Positions 24,201 to 33,800 of a DNA stretch of 64,000 nucleotides are shown here, piece by piece. Below the pieces are notes generated by a model that was not told where the DNA came from, did no database searches, and worked only from the letters and a program-made list of their open reading frames with translations. The stretch covers positions 1 to 64,000 of the forward strand of contig DAOTVP010000068.1 in NCBI GenBank assembly GCA_034436155.1, given 5' to 3'. Source of the DNA: GCA-2794515 sp034436155 (GTDB lineage: Bacteria; Chloroflexota; Anaerolineae; Aggregatilineales; Phototrophicaceae). How positions within the stretch are numbered: position 1 is the stretch's first letter; each line of letters starts with the position of its first letter. The translations under genes and the position numbers were made by a program.

Positions 24201-25403
24201 ACAGAACCCGATAAAATTCGCGGGTGGATTAACGAAGTGATCGCCAAAAAGAGCGCCGCGGGCGGATCGGTATTTGGGGGCTTGACCGCCGAGCAATACT
24301 TCGACCGCGCCTATAACAAACACGAAAATGGTGATTACGCGGGCGCAATCGCCGATTATACCCAAGCCATCAAACTCAAACCGCACGATCATCTGGCGTG
24401 GTATAATCGCGGGTTGGGGCATTATTTGCTCAATCAGCATAGCCAAGCCATTTTAGATTATACCGAAGCGATTCGCCTCAATCCCGAATACATCAATGCC
24501 TATTATAATCGGGGCTTGGCACGCAACCGCAACGGCGATAAAAGTGGCGCGATGGATGATTACAACGAGACCATCCGCCGTAACCCGAATTACACCAACG
24601 CCTATCGCGCACGCGGGATTTTGTTCGAGGATATGGGCGATGCCACCCGCGCTATCGCCGATTATCAGAAATATATCGAACTAGGCGGGAACGAAGCCGA
24701 CAAAGTGCAGGGCTGGCTCGAGAGCATCAAGCAAAAAATCGCCACGGGCAATCAGAACCCGCCCCCGCGCCCCAAACCGACCGTCACGCCCGAGATCGAC
24801 CCGTTTGACAATATCCACCTGCACGATGGCATGTTCCGCTCTGCCGATGACCCGCCCGAAGATTCATCGGGCTATGTGGGGGCAGATGGCAAAATTCGCT
24901 GGACAAAGCTCGATAGTGGCAACGGTGGCGTGATGACCGCCCGCCAATACTTCGACCGCGCCTTCAAAAAACACGAACAGGGCGATTTTGCCGGGTCGGT
25001 GGCAGATTATAGCGAGGCGCTCAAACTCAAACCGCACGATCATCTGGCGTGGTATAATCGCGGACTGGGGTATTACAACATGGGCAAACATAGCCAAGCC
25101 ATCAGCGATTACACCGAGTGCATCCGCCTGCAACCCGAATACATCAACGCCTATTACAATCGTGGCTTGGCGCGGAGCAAAAATGGCGATGCCGCGGGCG
25201 CGTTGGCAGATTATAACGAGACGCTCCGTCGCAACCCCAATTATGTCAATGCCTATCGTGCGCGGGGCATCATCTACGAAGATCATGGCGATTTCGCCAA
25301 AGCCATTGCCGATTATACCCGTTATATCGAACTCGGTGGCACAGAACCCGATAAAATTAAAGGATGGATACGCGAAGTCGAAGAAAAAATGCGTAAAAAA
25401 TAG
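21201..25403 (+). CDS. Large TIR-TPR protein with six superrepeats
   Basis: The protein has 1400 residues. Residues 1 to about 140 form a TIR domain: VFISYRRTNAMHARAVYQAL, CFLDFQNIDAGAF, FVLILTPSALERC and W77 followed at +4 by E81 (GDWLRREIETAM), the usual NADase Glu position. The rest is TPR repeats grouped into six superrepeats of about 155-170 residues. Each begins '.F.RAF.KHE.GDY.GSI.DY', contains 'HLAWYNRGLGYY' and 'INAYYNRGLARKR.GD..GAL.DYNETIR', and ends 'RG.IYED.GD...A..DY.KYI.LGG.E.DKI.GWI.EV'. The later four repeats are also very similar at DNA level, suggesting recent expansion. TPR arrays scaffold partners, so the TIR enzyme may be a recruited effector; this is inference. Confidence 0.88.
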   Translation: MQIEKTVFISYRRTNAMHARAVYQALKSHGYDCFLDFQNIDAGAFEQIIISQIKARAHFVLILTPSALERCNEPGDWLRREIETAMDYKRNIVPLMMDGFDYKSPVIRQALTGKLEILSSFNALTVHTDYFDEAMSRLVNRFLNKPVDAILYPILPEHQAFITENIIAADNVTKVTPDELRAAEWFESGFSKYDKGDFIGAIEDYTRSIQLNPKQHLAFYNRALAKTRLGNKPAALMDYTQAVLIQPDYVNAYYQRGVVRGELGDIDGEIEDYTTAIRYDPQYYQAFNNRAAAYLDKKMYDNAVDDANHALLIKPDYADAFYNRGLALGYKGDKDAELNDYTAAINANPTYDKAYYNRALIYVQRDELQKAFDDYTAIIRLHDRSGGNEQTATASLSPTILASAYRNRGIIYERWNNLEGAISDFEKHLALNPTDADQVLAHIANLRNRQAITGNNTPISTEPTSASAYFDRAFRKFEEGDFLGAIDDYTQVIQLDPTDHVAWYNRGLARWNVRQNDEAIADYTQAVKLKPDYARAFYNRAIVRGAKGDFQGEIDDYTEAIRLDPKYHQAYNNRAATFIDLKQFDLAIMDANQAIWIKEDYTDAYYNRGLAKKNMGDVAGALADYNKALEINPEYNKAYRSRGIIYEERGDLLLAKADYERYIALGGIEPDKIRGWIAEIDAKLAAGASGVGDPNQMTAAQLFKRAFEKHEQGDYHGSIEDYSAVLDITPDDHIVWYNRGLGYYRVDENEKAEADYTRCIELNPNYINAYYNRGLARKRLGNSAGALEDYNETIRRDPNYVNVYRARGIVYEDNGDFDKAKADYQKYVDLGGAEADKIKGWIREVEDKMARIATGQLPITPVGGMTAKEYFDRAYQKHDDGDYEGSVADYTEALKLNPSDHLAWYNRGLGYYNLKRNAEAIADYSECLRINPEYVNAYYNRGLARNRNGDKTGALLDYNETIRRKADYVNAYRARGIIYEEMGDYDRAIADYEKYIELGGTEPDKIRGWINEVIAKKSAAGGSVFGGLTAEQYFDRAYNKHENGDYAGAIADYTQAIKLKPHDHLAWYNRGLGHYLLNQHSQAILDYTEAIRLNPEYINAYYNRGLARNRNGDKSGAMDDYNETIRRNPNYTNAYRARGILFEDMGDATRAIADYQKYIELGGNEADKVQGWLESIKQKIATGNQNPPPRPKPTVTPEIDPFDNIHLHDGMFRSADDPPEDSSGYVGADGKIRWTKLDSGNGGVMTARQYFDRAFKKHEQGDFAGSVADYSEALKLKPHDHLAWYNRGLGYYNMGKHSQAISDYTECIRLQPEYINAYYNRGLARSKNGDAAGALADYNETLRRNPNYVNAYRARGIIYEDHGDFAKAIADYTRYIELGGTEPDKIKGWIREVEEKMRKK

Positions 25404-25790
25404 ACCATACGCGAGGGGTTCAAAACCCCTCGCTATTCGATTTTGGGAACCCACTAAAGGGGCTATTGTTGAATTTGCTTTTAGCGCCTGTCGTGTGGCG
25501 CGGTGCGAGGAGATGTTTATTTTTTGGCGCGTTTTGAAGGCAAGAATGATGCCCAAGGCGCTGAAAACCACCCTCCAACTAGGATTCATCCTCAACATCA
25601 GGCAAAAACAAGCCCCTTTAGTGGGCTTCCAAAATGCAATAGCCAGAGGCTTTGAGCCTCTGGCGGTCACTAAAGGCGCTGAAAACCACCCTCCAACTAG
25701 GATTCACCCCTCAACATCAGGCAACCATACCCCTTCAGTCGGCTTCCAACATGCGATTAGCCATCGGTTTTGAACCGTTGGCGTGGCTAA
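25404..25790. repeat. Composite hairpin repeats
   Basis: GCGAGGGGTT-CAA-AACCCCTCGC (25411-25433), ACCCACTAAAGGGGCT (25450-25465), AGCCC-CTTTAGT-GGGCT (about 25612-25628), GCCAGAGGCT-TTG-AGCCTCTGGC (25642-25664), and a hairpin with one mismatch, CCATCGGTT-TTG-AACCGTTGG (25761-25781). A pair of near-repeats (AACCACCCTCCAACTAGGATTCA) lies at about 25566 and 25680. No gene is seen in 25404-25951 except the reading frame of the sensor kinase that follows. Confidence 0.75.
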
Positions 25791-25951
25791 AGGCGATTAG
25801 CGAAGCACAAAGCACATGTCGTCCATCGCGTATTAGTGAACATGTCAAACCATTCCTCAACACTCGTGCCACCGATTTCAGATTATAATCAGATAGATAT
25901 ACTTGAATATCCCGATTATTCCTGTGGTGGTTGATAGAAGGACACTTCAAT

Positions 25952-27670
25952 ATGATACCCTGGTTAGATATTGTGCAAAATGGCGTGAGCATCCTCGCGT
26001 TGGCGGTGTTGTATGATATTGCCTATCGATTGAGCCAAAATTTTCCGCAATATATGCGCTATGACGTGGCGGTGGCGCTGGCATTCGGCGCGGTTATCAT
26101 GTTTATGCAACTCAGCACCAACTACGCCAACCTCGCAACCGAACTGCATCCCATCCACATGGGATTTGAATTGCTTCCTTATATTGCGCTCATCGGCGGG
26201 TGGCTATCGGGCGCGGCGGGTTTGGGGATGTATATCGGCGCAGATTGGCTGATTCATCAGCATATCCCACCCTTCCCATATATCTTATTTTTGGTGGCGC
26301 TGGTGGCGTTGGGATACGCCCTGCGCGTGGGTTATAAACCGAGCATCACCGCGTATACCATCACCGAATTGTTGACGATCTGGTTGGTCTCGATTTGTTT
26401 GTTGGTGCTGTTGCCGTTGCTATTTGGCGAATCATTCCCGCTTCTGCAACCCCCTGCCATTTTCGCCGAATGGATGCTCGCCCTGTTCATCACCTTTATG
26501 TTGTTGGGGTTGGTGTTGCGCCGTGTTGTGCTGTTGCACGAGACCGAAATCATGCAAAAGCAACGCGCCGAATACGAAAGTTTCTTGACCAAAAGCATCA
26601 GCGATGACATTATGCACGTCCGTTTTAACGAAGCGGGCGAAGTGATCGAGGTCACGGGCATGTTCGATCATCAGGACGGCGCACCACATCCCGCCCCGCG
26701 TCATTCAGATAACACCTTGCGCTGGATGGATTTGTGCCATCCCGATGATACGCCAATCGCCAAAAAGGTGCTGTCTGATTTACGGGCGGGGCAATCGGTG
26801 GTGGCGGAATTGCGGATGCAGGCTGAGGGTGATACATCGTTTGTCTGGTGACGCATTCATGCCGTGCCGATTATGAATAAATCCACCGACCGCCTAGAAC
26901 GCGCCTACTTTGCCATTAAAGACATCCAAGCCGAAAAACGCGCCCAAGCCGAAGCCCAAAAAGCTGAATTCGAGCGCCAACGGGTGGATATCCTCAAGGC
27001 GTTTTCGGTGCAAGCCGAGTATCAATTCCGCACACCCCTCGCCAGCATCCATACCAACTTGCACATGCTCCGCAAAGTGCCAGACGAAGAAAAACGCCTG
27101 CGCTATATCGATAACATCGAGGCGCAAGCCCGCCTGTTGCTGGAATTGGTCGAATCGCTCAATATGCTCACTCAAATCGAAATCCGCGAAGAATTGACCA
27201 TCCACAACATCCAACTGAATGAGATTGTGCAGGGGCTTCTGCCCACCTTTATCAACCGCGCCAAGCTGAAAAATGTCGACATTCAGGCGATCTTAGATCC
27301 CAACCTGCCCAAATTGTATGCCAACCACGAATTTATCAAGGCAACGGTGGTGCATCTGCTCCGTAACGCCGTCTCGTATACGCCAGACGGAGGCAAAGTC
27401 ACCATCTCGACACGCACGATTTACGATGAAAACGGCAAAAAGGATGTCCAACTGACCGTCCAAGATACTGGGGTCGGCATGTCGGAGATCGTGCTGGCTC
27501 ATGCCTTCGAGCGATTTTTCCGCGCCGATACCGCCCAAACATCGGCGGGGCTCGGCTTGGGCTTGCCGTTGGTCAAAGAAGTGGCAAATCACTACGGTGG
27601 CAAGGTGTCATTGACCAGTCAGGTCGGGCAAGGCACAACCGTGGTCTTATCTCTGCCCGTTGTGGGATGA
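25952..27670 (+). pseudogene. Membrane histidine kinase interrupted by in-frame TGA; phosphoacceptor His replaced by Tyr
   Basis: Start ATG 25952 (GAAGGA upstream). The first 300 codons encode six hydrophobic helices (sensor of LytS-like 5TM type) followed by a PAS-like segment. A TGA at 26849-26851 interrupts FVW|RIHAVPI; the same frame continues without shift through the rest of PAS, a helical linker and the kinase module. The dimerisation helix reads AEYQFRTPLASI, where SHELRTPL is expected: Tyr (27020-27022) sits at the His position. The ATP domain is otherwise complete: N box HLLRNAVSYTPDGG, G1 DTGVGMSE, F box FERFFR, G2 GLGLGLPLVKE. A point mutation (for example CGA to TGA), a readthrough site or an assembly error could explain the stop. 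Without His it cannot act as a normal kinase. Confidence 0.75.
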
Positions 27671-27750
27671 GGTCCGCATCTTAAACCTAACGAGAGTCGC
27701 AAAGCCGTTGGGTATATGCACACACATTACAATTTTCCTACGTAACTTTT

Positions 27751-27780
27751 TTGGTGCTTGAACGGTATTCATGCTAGAAT
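27751..27780 (+). promoter_or_regulatory. Candidate promoter for the giant subtilase gene
   Basis: TTGGTG (27751-27756) and TAGAAT (27775-27780) are separated by 18 nt, about 80 nt before ATG 27862. No other clear sigma-70-like signal is visible in the gap after the kinase. Confidence 0.35.
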
Positions 27781-27861
27781 GGTGAGTATGATTTGCATTC
27801 ACATGGAAGACACGTTTTTATCATCAATCCTTTTTTGAGTCAAAAGGTAGTTAGAAAACTT

Positions 27862-30800
27862 ATGAAACGAAACCAACGCTTCTCTTTATTCATCCACTGG
27901 CTTTTGCTGGTGATGCTCGTGGTGAATAGCCTGTTGCCCGCCTCGTTGTTGGCGCAAGAGGTCACACCCGAAGCCCCACCCGTAGAGACCACACCCGATG
28001 TCACTCCTACCGAGACGACTCCCGATGTCGTCCCCACAGAGGTGACTCCCACCGACACCGCGCCGACAGAGACCCCTGTCACCATCCCGCCCACCGCAGG
28101 CAGTCTGTTCACCACCGATTTTAGCGCGGGCGATCTATCTCCCTTCCTTATAGTAGGGGAGTGGGCGGTGGTCGGCGCGGATACCGTCTTTAGCACCGCA
28201 TCGCCCAACGCCAGCGCCGTCATCAACGGCATGTTGTGGGATGATGTCATCCTCGTGACGACCGTCAGCATCGCCCCTAATGGCGAGGCGGTCATCGGCT
28301 TGCGGATGGGTACAGAAAGTTATGCCGTCCGCATTTCCGATAGTGGCAACGCCACCCTTTGGCGGGGGGATGTGTTGCTCGGTGGTGTTGTCTTGCCACC
28401 CGCAGAGACCACACCAGACCCGCTCGCGCCCGCGCAAGCCTTCGCCGTGGCGATTAGCGCCACCGATGGCGATATCACCGTTGCGGTGGATAATGTCACG
28501 CAAATCAGCATCACCGACCCCGTCCCCCTGAGCGCGGGTTATATCGCGTTTGGCACCAGCGCCACATCGGCGGGCGTTGTCGGTTACGATAACATCTTCG
28601 TCCAAGCCCAAGTGCCTGTTTCGTCAGAAACACCTGTCGCGCCTGTTGAAGCCACTAACACACCCATCGTCATCCCACCGCTTGAGCCGACCCCCGAAAC
28701 AGAAACGCCCGTTGCCGAAGTGACCGAACCCGTTGCCGAAGTGACCGAACCCGTTGCCGAAGTGACCCAAGAAGCAGAAGCCACGCCCGAAGCGGAAATC
28801 ACACCTGAAGCAGAAGTAACCCCCGAAGCGGAAATCACACCTGAAGCAGAAGCCACGCCCGAACTCGAAGCGACACCCGTCCCGTTGAGTTTGGATGAAG
28901 CCGAAATTGCCAAGTTGCAAGGCAACATCTGGGGCTTGCTCGAAGCGTATTATGGTGGTGATGCCGATGCCGCCCGTGAATTTGCCGAAAGCCGTTACAT
29001 CCGTTGGTTGGATGATGACCGCCTGCAAGTGTGGGTGTATCCGAATTCGCCCGAAAATGTCCCCGCGATTGCCGCCTATCTGCTCGAAATTGGTGGTGAG
29101 GTGTTGTTTGTCGAGGCGGAACATGTCGATGTGATCGTCGAATTAGACATGATTGTCGAACTGGCGCGTGATGGACGGATTGCCGCCATTACCTTGCCCG
29201 TATTCGCCACGCCAACCAGCGCCGAGTTGCCCGCCCAGGGCAAAATCGGCACGCCAAAGCTATCCGCCACCACGGGGACAGGTAGCGTTATCCCGTGGTC
29301 GCTCGACCAAATCGGCGTGAGCAGTTGGCACGAAGCCGATATTTTGGGCAACGGCGTGAACATCGCCGTGATTGATACGGGCTTCAATGGCATCACCAAC
29401 ACGGGTGAACGCGCCTGTGTGGGTAGCACCAACGTGGTTGGCGGTGTCGGCACAGGGTCGCATGGTGTGAACGTCATCGAAGTGCTGTGCGATGTCGCGC
29501 CACAAGCGCGGGTGTATCCGTATAGCGCCAATAGCGTCTCATCGGTCGCCAGCGCCATCGATAGCGCCCGTGCGGGCGGTGCGAATGGCTTCCCCGCGGC
29601 GCACGTCATCCTCATCACACTTGACCCTGGTGGTACATCGACGACGCTCGACACGGCGTTAGCCAATGCCTTCAATAACAACGTCCCCGTGATCGTCTCG
29701 GCGGGGAATGGTGGTGGCGCGAAGAACAGCGTCACATTTGGCTTTAGTGCAGGCTCACCCACGACCAAAATTTCGGTGAATGCCCGCTCTGGCGATACCA
29801 TCACCATGAATCAGAGCGTGGCGGGCAACGCCACCACCATCGCGCAAGTCGGCGGTGGTTATAGCGATAGCAACGCGGGCGCTGGCACGGATCAGCATCA
29901 ATATGTTGTCGGGAGCGAGTGCGGTGATATTTGCCAATTGCAAATCACCATCACGCGCACCAACGCCGACCCCACGTATGTCGTCTCTAGCGACTGGACG
30001 CAAGCCGTCATCGTGCCAGATAACACCGTGACCATCGATGGCGGGGCATCGCAATTATTGCCCTATAGCGAATCGTTAGATGTGTTGGCGGTGGGGTCGG
30101 TTTGTGCCACGCAAGAGGGGCGCTTCCCGCTCACATCATCGAGTCCACAAGGGTCATCCGCACAAGCGAATACGCCTCGCATGAAACCCGATATTGTCGC
30201 GCCCTCGCACATCAACACCTCGCTTCTCACAGGCGCGAGCATCGGCTCGTTCCCCGACTATTCGTGTTCGGGTGGGTTTGGTGGCTCATCCGCCGCGGCG
30301 GCGCACGTTGCAGGTATGGTGGCGTTGCTCATCAGCAATCCGAATATGTACGGCATCAATAATGTGAGCAGTGGCAGACCGTGGCAAGTGTTCTCGTACC
30401 TCAAAAGCCGTGCGTTGGATGTGAATGCCAATGGGTACGATCGCGGTTATGGCGCTGGCGTGGCGCAATTGGGCAACCCCAATTATAACCTGTTCTTCGA
30501 GCGCACCATCGCTTTCAATGCCGATCGGGCTGGTCTGACCATCAGCAACACGCTGTATGTGTCGTCTGATAGATTATCGAATTTCAACATCCTCAACAAC
30601 ACCACCAGCCCGACCCTCCCCACGCCCGATGGGACGATCGGCAACCCGTTCACGCATATCACGCACGCGCTCGAAGTCGCACGCACCAACGCCAGCATCA
30701 GCAATATCGTCTTATTGCCCGGTGAATATCTGACTTCGTTTGCCGTCACCAAAAATAACCTGAATATTTTTGGGTATGATTACGCCGATAGTGGCGATCA

Positions 30801-33800
30801 TCCGCCGACATCGGTGTGGGTGAATGATATTGCGACCCGTTCTGGCTTGAATATCATCAATTACAACACCGTGACCATCGCGGGGCTTGAATTCGTCGGC
30901 TCGAATCCCGATTTCGCCTTCAATTCGCCACCCGAAATTCGCGTGCGTCCAATTGTGCCGATGTATATCGAAAATTCGAGCGGTATCAGCATCGAAAATA
31001 ACACCTTCACCAATTTCGATCAACCGATCGAAATCGTGACTAGCAACAGCATCACCTTCACGGGCAACACCTTCAGCAATTTCGTTGTGGATGGCGATTT
31101 GGTGTATGGTGGTAGCGCCGTGTTATGGATAAAAGATAGCGGTGGCACGACTCAAGATAGCACCACCACCGTCAATGTGTTCCGCAACGTGTTCAGCAAC
31201 AACAGCGTGACGCTCTCTGGCGCGGGTGCGCGGGTGTTCAATAGCATCGTGCTATCGCAACGCAGTAGCTCGCGCATGTATGGCAACCGCTTTACCAATA
31301 ACACCGTGCCATCGGTCATTGCGATTGATATGTGGGAAGATTACCCCAACCGCATCGACCCGCCCGTCAAAATCGGTGGGCGCAATATCGTGTTCAGCAA
31401 CGTCATCGCCAATAACACCCTGAGCGGTCCCGTTGTCCACCTGATGCAGGGCAATCGCTTCCAATTCTTCAATAATACTGTTGCCAACAACACGCTCAGC
31501 AATAATAGCTGGTTGAGCATCATCGGCTTGGGCGGGCGCGATGAAGCAGGTGGCAATGTCTTTAACGACATTACCGACCACCTGTGGGATGTGAGCAACA
31601 ACCTGTTCTTCGCCAATCGTCGCGCATCGGATAATAACGGCGGTGTGTTGAACCTGATTAGCGAACAAGGTGGCTTGAACCTGAATTTTAGCTGTGATTC
31701 GGTCATCAGTGGCACACATAACGGCGCACGCTTCAATTGGTTTATCGGCACAAATAGCGGTTATGGTGGCGATTGTTCCAGCGTGACAGGCACGCCGTCC
31801 GTCCCTGCCAATGGCAATGTGTTCACCAATATCGACACGCTTGTGGCGGATAACATCCTCGCGGCTGCCGAAATTGATGCCTTCTATACCGTCAATTTCT
31901 TCACAACGGTCAACGACCCCGACCATCCGTACCGTTTGCGCCCCGATGCGACCACCGATGGGAGCACCTACGCGGTCGATCCGAACCCCGCCTTGACGAT
32001 GGACGGGTTGATCGTGACGGGTAGCGCCAGCACGACCACGCTGACGAGCAAAAATCCGGGGACGGATGCCCGTGCGTTGGATGCGTTGGGCAATCCGCGC
32101 TTTGTCGACCAAACCGATTTGTCGTTTGATGTCATCGATTACGGCGCATACGAATTGACCGAACCCGATCCCGTCGAATTTTATGATAACACGGGTGGGG
32201 CATATAGCGCCTACAGCGCGGGCAACTTCACCTTCACCATGAATGAAGACGGCGTGGCGTTTATCGATATGACGCGCATGGTGCGTAAAGGCTTCCGCCC
32301 ATACAGCGTTGAGGTGGTGGGCAATGTGAGCGTGTACGATACCAATCCGCTCAATTCGTGCAATGGTCAACCGTTCTTGTTCGATCCAGTGAGCAATCTG
32401 TTGGCATATTGCCCGCCCGCCAATTTCCATAATGTGGGCGTGACCGCGCCGATCACCTTCCAATACCGTGTGACGGGCTTGTTCGGCACGGGGACAATCC
32501 CATCGCCGACCACCTACGCCACCGTGACCGTGGTCGTCAACCCCGTGGATGATGGCACGGTGACAACGGGGACGCAAAAAACAGCGACCGATTTTACCAC
32601 CACTATCAATGTCCCATTGCGCCCACGTTATACATTGGATGCAGGTGCGAATTTCTTCAACCTGCCCACTGCGTCTGGTGTAGATAACCTCGATTATCCG
32701 TTCACCTATAGCATGTTCACTGAGACCAGCGACCCGAATAACCTGCTCGATGGTCCCAATCTCCCCTCAATGGTGAGTAGCGATGGCGTGTTTACCTATA
32801 CCCCACCTCCAGGCGCAGTTCAGGGCGAATTTAGCTTTACATATCGGGCGACCGACCAAGACGGCGATTTTGCCACTCGTACTATGACGGTGCGCGTGGT
32901 CGATAAAATCTTGACATCGGGCTTGCACGATAACACGGCGCTTGGGATTACCTATACAGGCACATGGACACCCGTTTTCAACGATGTGGCGTATCAAAAG
33001 AGCTTGCATAGCACCACACAAAACGGCGCACAAGCCCGCTTCAACTTCACGGGCGATAATTTTGCCATCAGTTATATCGGGAATGGGGTCAATAATGGTG
33101 CCATTACCATCCAACTCGATTCAGATGGCGAGGGTTTTGGCACAGCGACTTATACCAATATCTACAGTATTGCCGGTCTGACGTGTACAAGCGTGACCCC
33201 CGCGGCGGGCAACCCCATTCAAACCGCCGTCAATGGGCGCATTATCATCCGTTGTACGGGTATTGAATCGCTGGCAGGCGCGGCGGGTGAAGTTCACTCG
33301 GTGCGCATCACAACAGGCAATACCAACGCCTTCCGCCTGGATTGGGTGCAAGTGGATGCCCAACCGTTGACGATTGGCATGTATGAAGATAGCGATCTGC
33401 GCCCGTATCTGTTTAGCACGACATTCACGAACACTGCACAATCGCTAAACGGTTCATATGAAGTGTTTGGGAGCGCCAGCAGTCAGATCAGCTTCACAGT
33501 AGACCCAACCGTCAAGCGCATCGTCTTATTCCGACCGATTGATAATGTCAGCGACCACTTTAAGGTGCAATTAAGCGGTGGAACAAGCTGTACTCCGCGT
33601 ACAGTGGTGGTGGATAACTTCGTCATCGCCTTCTCGGTATGGGATCAACCTTATACTGTAGATTTGGGTGGGTGTTTGAATGTGGTCATCAGCCGAAATA
33701 ATAGTAGCTCAACCGCGCCCGGTCTCGATCGTATACAATTGCTTGGTACAGAACAACGCTTAGGTGTTGGGACGTATCATTCGAAAGATTTGTATGAATA

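Noticed and set aside
26849..26851. TGA recoding as a sense codon throughout the genome
   Set aside because: Several intact genes end in TGA (for example 4922 and 27670), so TGA is a stop codon here.
31252..32577. Long minus-strand open frame inside the subtilase gene
   Set aside because: It lies opposite a coding frame with clear domains; its protein is His/Arg/Ile-rich with no motif. It results from codon bias of the plus-strand gene.
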